This document shows positions 57,723 to 64,000 of a DNA stretch of 64,000 nucleotides, piece after piece. The stretch comes from Halictus rubicundus. Taxonomy: Eukaryota; Arthropoda; Insecta; Hymenoptera; Halictidae. A program made the translations under genes and the position numbers. The notes beneath the pieces are model-generated. The model did not search any database, was not told the origin of the DNA, and saw only the letters and a list, made by a program, of their open reading frames with translations. The stretch lies in assembly GCF_050948215.1 (NCBI RefSeq), contig NC_135149.1, positions 3,453,001 to 3,517,000 of the forward strand. The letters run 5' to 3'. The stretch's first letter is position 1; every line of letters begins with the position of its first letter.

Positions 57723-60700
57723 AGGGGACGCGCTTAACGAGATGAAAATTTTCTTGAAATTTCGACATTACCAATAGGATAAACGCACGATTTGTCGACC
57801 GAATTTACAGCCTCGGTAGGTTTTTCCGTCCGAATGGTGGTGGATAAAGGACTCTGTCCCGTTTGCCAGCCAGGGACGCAAGTTTCGTCGAAGAGAGTCG
57901 CGGGAACGATTCGCTTCGAAAACTCTCAACCGCCAGGGCCATTACTCTCCCTAATTTAAGGTATCCAGAAGAGAGCAGACATCTCGAGAGGACTCTTCCT
58001 GGCTAGGAAGTGGTACTTGGCACCGGCGAGCACTCAGCGACAGAAGGCAACAAAAACACCCCCGAAAATAGGGGACACGCGGTGCACAGAGAATCCCGCT
58101 GCCCCGGGCCTCGTTTAGCCAACTTCACAAACTTCTCGGTGCATAACCGTTCTGTAACTTTATCATTGCACCGCTCTGCACCGTTCCCTTCGATCCTATT
58201 TATCCTGGCAACTCGATCCCAAGATAAACCTCGACCGCTAATAATTCTCTCGTTGCGTTATTCAATTCTGTTATTGTTCGCTCAACCTCCTCGTTGCTAT
58301 TTTCCGAATCTAGGCTGCGTGTACAACGGAATAGAACAACAATTTAACTTCTAAATTTCGTATAATAATCAACGCTTTGTGTACCGTATCGTTGCCTTCT
58401 TGCACCACTTAATTTCTTTGATAGATTCTGTGAATAGTTTAATATCAATAACTGAAAAATAGGTGTCACGAGTCGACTACGGATCTTAGAAGAGTTTAAC
58501 GATGCTGTCGTATCGTGTTTGACTTACTAAAAATTATTAAAAAGAGAAATACACTTTAACCTGTTTTTCTTCGAACGGCAATTGTTACGAGGCAAGGAGG
58601 TAATTCACTTGACCTCACGATTCTCCGATTTGAATCTGGATTGAAACTATTGGGAAGGCATATTGTACGATGATTTTCTATTTTCCATGAGGGTTTCAGG
58701 AATTTGTCGGAGCATCGGGGAAATTCGCGGCAGCGTTTCGGCGAATAAATTGGCGATTCCAATCGGTCGCAGGTCGAACAGGAAGATGAGGAGCGCGACG
58801 AAAACCGGAGAATTGGCCCAACAAGTGAATCGAGCACTCGACCGAGGAAACGAGCAACAAAAGTGGCCCTCTTCCCCCGCTCGGGAGCTAGAGGAGGGGG
58901 CGAGACGTCGGAGAGAGCACAGAGGGCCGGTTGTTTCGTGAAATTCTCCCAGAGAGCCGGCCCTTCGAGAGAGCCCTCGAGGATCGCGGTGGCTCTTCGA
59001 GTGCGACACGCTGATTCCAGCCTTCTAATGCTCGCGATGACGTCTTTGCGATACGGGGCCATCGACGTTTTCAAGTAGCTCCGCGGCCCCGGTCTTCCCC
59101 GAAGATCCTCTCGAACGCTCGAATGTTCCTCTTCGCGCATAATGGCTCGTCTATAGCATGTAAATACCGTGTTCCCGGTGTGTAAATTGCTCCGCGAGAC
59201 GACGTCGATCCGACCGTCCGAATTTCCATGGGACACAAGGGTTGAACGGCTCCTGAAAGGGGTGGCTTCCGTTTGAAGGCTGATCGTCCTCTCTTCAACC
59301 CTCGTGCACCGCCTAGATCGCTTCTCCAGGTGAAAATCTTTCGTATTCCATCTAATAAAGGTCTAATTTCATCCCCGTTGTTTGCAACTCGGGAGCAGAA
59401 GCACGTCGAAACTTCCGTCGACGAGTGTTAAATAATATTTTTCTAGCGTGCATACAAACGCGGTTAACACTGCGATCGAGTGTCAGCGGTAAGTCGATTC
59501 AACTCGGAAGATGATAATACAATTAGACGATGCGCGTACCGGCGCGGAACAATGTCTCCATCGCGATTTCCGGCGATCGACAATTTTTGCGCTCCTCCGT
59601 GCACCGTCGACGGATCCCTCCATTCATTATTGAATTATAGTGATGCGAGAGAATGGATATTGAAATCACATTGTTATCCCGGCCACAATACAATCCCGCG
59701 CGAACAATGAGCAACTTTTCTCAGGTTCCGAAATTAATGGTGCAAATAAATTATTCGGGGAATCGATACGTTCGTCAGAGGCGGCGGAAAAAGAAGGAAG
59801 AGTCTCTCGGCTATCCAGGGAACGCGAAGTATCCCCGGGATGGACGGGTTGCGAACCAGTTACGATCCCGTTCCCGAAAACCGTGCTCGTTGCCGGCGTT
59901 CGTTCGGTTTTCTCCGATCTATCGTACTCGTCTCGGGAAACAGGAGAAAACGAATGGAGGGTCGCGTTTCGCTGGTGTTCCGGGAGTCGGTACGTTCGAA
60001 GGGCCCATTGTCGATTTTTCTGCGATCCACTGGATCACCGCTCACCTGCTCGGCCGCGATTTACGCACCTGCCGCGGTCAGGTCGCATCGACGATGCAAC
60101 TCGAACGGGAACTCGGCCGAAATCGGTCAACGTTTTCAGACCGGTAAAGGACCGAAAATTCTTGAATCTCCCAATCTCGAAAAAATCCAGAAAAATCTTC
60201 GACGATCACTCGAAGAAACGCGCGTTCCCTTAATCCTCTCGGATAGGTCTGTCGCCTTTTTTTTTCTCGACTCCCTTTCGCTCGAGTTCTCCGCTCGCGG
60301 CGCCAGCGTCACGATAAATCTCTCGACGCAGATGTCGGAATATTTAGAACACTTAGCCGTGTCGAGAAGCGAGAGAGATCAACGAAGATTAATGCGTCGA
60401 TCACGGTCGTCCTCGAGGCCCGTCGATCGCTCATTTTCACTGGGCTTCCCCCGATCAATCTGTCCCCGGGGACGCCGCGCAGGACACTTTTGCGAATCGT
60501 CGCCCCGGCAAAAGAGACGAACATTAAAAAACAGGCTCGTAGACCCGGGTGATCGATCGTGGATCATCGAATCGATATTAGATGGCTCGAAGGGTCGACA
60601 CGCCGATACCTGCGCAACCCCGGCGAGAAACTGTATCCCGATGCCGACGGGGGGCTGATAATAGCGTGTAATAACTCCCAACGATTACCGAGCTCCACCA

Positions 60701-62035
60701 GATATGAAGAATATATCGTCCTGCAGGAGAACGATGCAAAGATCTCAATCGGGAATCCTTCTCCAAAGATCACGATTCGCAAAAACATTTTCGAGAAGTG
60801 TACATTGAAAGGGTAACACAAAATTAAATTTAAAAAAATCACATTCCTCGAGGATTTATCAACGAAACGAGCTTGGATTCAAGAAGATATAAAGTAAAGT
60901 CAAAGGTCGCGCGTTCCCGTTCGGTTACAGCGCGACGATTAGCTGGACCGTTTCCCGAGCAATTCCTGGTTGAACACGGTGCTCCCGTTTGTCGAGGAGA
61001 ACGCACACGATTATTCCGATTGTTTTATTATGCCGCGGTCACGTCCGAGGATCGGCGAAGCCGAGATGAAAAATTAAGAGGAAACGGTCTCGCTGAGAGG
61101 ATATGTAGAAATGAATAGGGGGGGGGGGCGCGGCGGTTCGACAGCGGCAGTAGCATTTATTATGATATCGAGGAAGAAGGGGGTGGCAGAAGGAGTTACG
61201 GAAAGGGGTGGAATTGCCGGTACTCGACTCGACCGTTCCTGTAAATATTAGGAAAGAGAACGCCTCGCCATTGTACGTTCCTTCAAAGTGCAGCCCGGGG
61301 TTCTCCGGGTGCACACGCCGCTTCCTTTTTCTCACTTTTCTCTTCCGCCCCCCTCGCAACCGCCCCGCGGCCCCCCTTTCGCTCGCCCACCACCCCCGCA
61401 CCCCTCCAGGCGCAGAGCGCTGCTCCTTTTTCCGGGTCGAATATCGATCCTGATATTTCTTCGTCCTTTTTTTTCAACGTCCGTGCGAGCGTCATTTCCA
61501 GGAGTTCTTTCTTTCACCCCCGCCTACCCCGTACCACTCTCGTGCCACCGCCCCCCTCCCACCTCCGAACCCCGTACCACCGCCCACTGTTCCTCCCACC
61601 GAAAGAAGTTATATTTCTCGATCTAGCGTGCCGGGGTGCGCTCATCGGTCACCCGGAGGGGGTGAGCGACGAATTTTCTCGCGATTCCTTCGCGTTCGCC
61701 GTTTATTCCGCCTTTTGCCCGTACCCGAACCCCTTCCACCCTCTCTCTCTCTCTCTCTCTCTTTTCTCCCATCTCACACCCTTTATCCCTACGGTTTCGT
61801 TGGCCCAGACGAAACGTTCCTTAATAAAAATCTCTTCGACACCCACCCCGTCTTCCATTCCTCTCGTTCCCCGCTTGCAGAGGCGAAGGAATACACCGTG
61901 GAGAGACGATCGTCTAGAACGTGGATAAAATCTACATTTTTTCCTTGGGATCCGAGGGTGTTTTGCGTATCATCTTTTGCAAAATAGCGTTGCCGTTGAT
62001 GTAGACAGGTGAAAAGTTGAAGGAAATCTTCTCGC
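57723..62035. other. Long stretch with no recognisable gene
   Basis: Holds two fairly long open frames (226 codons minus at 58556-59236; 272 codons plus at 59840-60658) without domains or splice-site support, a G-run near 61119-61128 and a short (CT)n array at 61741-61762. I see nothing else to annotate. Confidence 0.5.
61741..61762. repeat. (CT)n microsatellite
   Basis: Perfect CT run of about 22 bp. Confidence 0.93.
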
Positions 62036-62450
62036 GGGTCGCGAGAATCTGTGACGAAAACGAATTCGACATCGAATTCGCGTAAAGTCTACGCACCCTC
62101 GCTATGTATTTAATAGGTGTGAAGTCACCGGAATGCTGTGTGCAAACGATTGTCTTAAACCTGGTGAAAATCGACATTTTTCCCCCGGAGAATGCTCTGA
62201 CCCGAGAGACTAACTTTGCAGGAATTTTAATTCAAAAAAATCGCTTTGTGGGTCGCAAGAATTCGTGACGAAAATGGATTCCCCGACTTGGGATAAAATC
62301 TACGTATCGAATAGCTGTAAAGACGCCAGGCAGGAATCCTCTAAGCAAACGATCGTCTCGTACCTAATTAGAATCAACATTATTCCCCGGGGGTCTGCTC
62401 CAAGCCGAGAGAGACTAATTTGCAGGAATTTTCTTGCAAAACTGCGCGAG
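62036..62450. repeat. Old tandem duplication, period about 205-214 bp
   Basis: GGGTCGCGAGAATCTGTGAC at 62036 recurs as GGGTCGCAAGAATTCGTGAC at 62250. GAGAGACTAACTTTGCAGG at 62204 recurs as GAGAGACTAATTTGCAGG at 62409. Shared blocks in between include GCAAACGAT, TCGTCT or TTGTCT, and CCCCGG. A partial earlier unit may start near 61922 (GATAAAATCTACAT). No coding function is evident. Confidence 0.75.
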
Positions 62451-63125
62451 CGGCGTCATTGAAGCGGACAAGCGAAAAATCGAAGGGAAATTTTGCGACT
62501 GGAATTCGTTCATTTCTTCGGGCGAGAGAGCGCCGACGAGTAATTAACAGCGCGATTCTCTCGCGGATCCTGCTGGAAACTGTTTATAAGATTGTTTGCA
62601 GGTTCGAGAACAAGCGTCGTCGGATTGGAGGGAGCTTAGGCCGGGTGCAACGATCGCATAAAACGCGAAAAAGCCACGTCGGACGAGTCCGTGGTTCGGT
62701 CGAAGAAGACGGCGCGGCGCGGCGCAGCGCAGCGGACACGAGCGGGGTTCGTCGATATTTCCGCAACATATTGAAAATCTTGCTTTTTATCGCGAGCCAC
62801 CGTCCTTCCTCAAAGCCCCATCTCTCTCGGCTTCTTCCTCTTTGTACCTTCGTTCTTTCCCGCCCTTCTTTTTTTCCGGGAGGGGGTTCAATATCGATCC
62901 CGTGGCCGGTTTTTCTTTTTCTTCCATCCCCTCTGGCCCCACTGCTTCCTTCCTCGCCCCCCGCTTTTTCCCTATTTCCGCGAGTGCCGCCCTTTTCCTC
63001 CCTTTTTCCTGTTTCCATCAAACTAGCGGCGAGATAGAGGACGCCTCGGGCTTCGAATAATTTTATAAAAATATCCGCCGGCTCCGTAGCGCCGAGGAGA
63101 GACTGAAAGAGAGCCAGCGCGCGAG

Positions 63126-63181
<56 letters not shown>

Positions 63182-64000
63182 TCCAAACTGACCGACTATC
63201 GCGTTAACATCGCCATCGCCATCGACGATCGGACGGAAAAACAATTTCTCCTCGTTTCCATGGGAACGCAATCTTACGGCGACGTTTTTTAATCTTCCCA
63301 GTGTGTTTCAAGTTTTTTCGTCGTTCCCTTTTATCCGAAGATCGTTTATGCGAATGTCGCCAAGGATTTCCCCGTTGTTCGCGCCGTCCGCGGATTTTCT
63401 TTATCGCCCCTCTTTTCCCACCGGTTTTCCTCGTTTAATCCATAAAGTCCGGCAACGGGTAACTATGACCCTCCGAGGTTCATTCTGCCGCTAAATTGCA
63501 GCTCCTTTTTTCTCTCGCCGACATTCTTTTTTCGAGATATCGATCTTCGTCAGTCGTTCCAGCCCCACCGTGCTCCCGGTCTCCTCTCCTCCTCCTCGGT
63601 TTCGCCTTTTTCTTTCGCCGGCCTTTTTTTCGCCGGCGACTCGACGCCCCGGGAAAACATTATTTTTTCCGGCGCATCGGGCTGCGTTTTATGGAGCGGT
63701 TCCTGCCGCAGAATTACGCGACCGTCGATCGCCTCCACCGCCGCTCCGCACCGCGTCGCGCCTCGAGAAATTCAACCTGGACCCCTTCCGAACGGTTCAA
63801 CGAACTATCCTCGCCTTTGGTCCAACCGCGTTTTAATCCTAAAATCAACTATTTTATACAGTTCGCGCTGTTCACGGTCGCAAAACGAGTTCTAGTGGAA
63901 TTATTTTCCCAACGTTTCGCAAGCATTGCTGCATCAGGGGGTGAAGGCACGCTACATCTATCGTACTCAATATTAGACTGCGGACCTTTAGAAGAAGTGA
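62451..64000. other. Non-coding stretch to the window edge
   Basis: Contains the (GA)n array at 63123-63179 and CT- and GC-rich DNA. The longest frames (about 200 codons on both strands, 62420-63186) are compositionally biased and overlap each other on opposite strands, which argues against coding. Confidence 0.5.
63123..63179. repeat. (GA)n microsatellite
   Basis: Perfect GA run of about 55 bp. Confidence 0.97.

Noticed and set aside
58556..59236. 226-codon minus-strand frame
   Set aside because: No recognisable domain and no flanking splice sites; codon content resembles neighbouring non-coding DNA.
59840..60658. 272-codon open frame on the plus strand
   Set aside because: Arg/Ser-rich with no domain, no splice signals, and overlapping open frames in other phases; expected by chance in GC-rich DNA.
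62420..63186. Two frames of about 200 codons on opposite strands
   Set aside because: They overlap, both include low-complexity runs, and neither has a domain.
1..64000. tRNA, rRNA, CRISPR or telomeric TTAGG arrays
   Set aside because: Looked for by eye on both strands; no cloverleaf with a GGTTCGAATCC-like arm, no regularly spaced direct repeats with unique spacers and no TTAGG runs seen.

Overview
This is nuclear DNA from an insect, most likely a hymenopteran (ant, bee or wasp). The reasons are long (CT)n/(GA)n arrays about every 4 kb, a Tc1 element, a mariner, a piggyBac relative, several TTAA-flanked miniature elements, a solo LTR, and split exons with standard GT/AG splice sites instead of long intact genes. 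The assignment to Hymenoptera is an inference from repeat content and moderate GC. No bacterial-style operon, rRNA, tRNA or CRISPR array was found.

The one cellular gene I can support is on the minus strand. Three exons join in phase: 31932-32000 (69 bp), a 37-bp microexon at 31797-31833, and 10062-10237, which ends inside the first C2H2 zinc finger (KYQCKMCPQ, then a GTGAGT donor). The intron between the last two is about 21.6 kb. The remaining fingers must lie left of base 1 and the 5' exons lie right of 32000. The finger start and Pro/His/Ser-rich leader fit a developmental zinc-finger factor, possibly of the rotund/squeeze/LIN-29 group, but the diagnostic fingers are outside the window. 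An ATG-initiated extension of the last exon (10238-10355) could be an alternative N-terminus.

Region by region. 1-6300 is non-coding apart from a solo LTR (5259-5577, 4-bp ATAC duplication). 6303-8700 is a decayed transposon with arms of about 280 bp and a DUF4817-type transposase relic, itself interrupted by a TTAA miniature element and a second insert. 10238-31796 is the long intron; it holds an internally deleted piggyBac element (12328-13551), four miniature elements, (CT)n arrays and two loci of a degenerate 42-bp repeat. 32157-34480 is a 194-bp minisatellite split by an almost intact Tc1 element whose transposase has one stop codon. 37150-38690 is strongly purine-biased on the plus strand. 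40950-41063 holds three consecutive inverted repeats. 43065-44874 is a broken mariner with an 826-bp foldback element inside its reading frame, duplicating TATA. 54-57 kb carries dispersed short repeats, 57487-57722 another TTAA miniature element, and 62036-62450 an old tandem duplication.

The picture is an intron-rich developmental locus that has collected DNA transposons, some nested. Most are inactivated by stops, frameshifts, deletions or later insertions. I found no clearly new defence or metabolic system. The least explained items are the hairpin cluster near 41 kb, the foldback element, the 42-bp repeat pair, and the alternative start of the zinc-finger gene.
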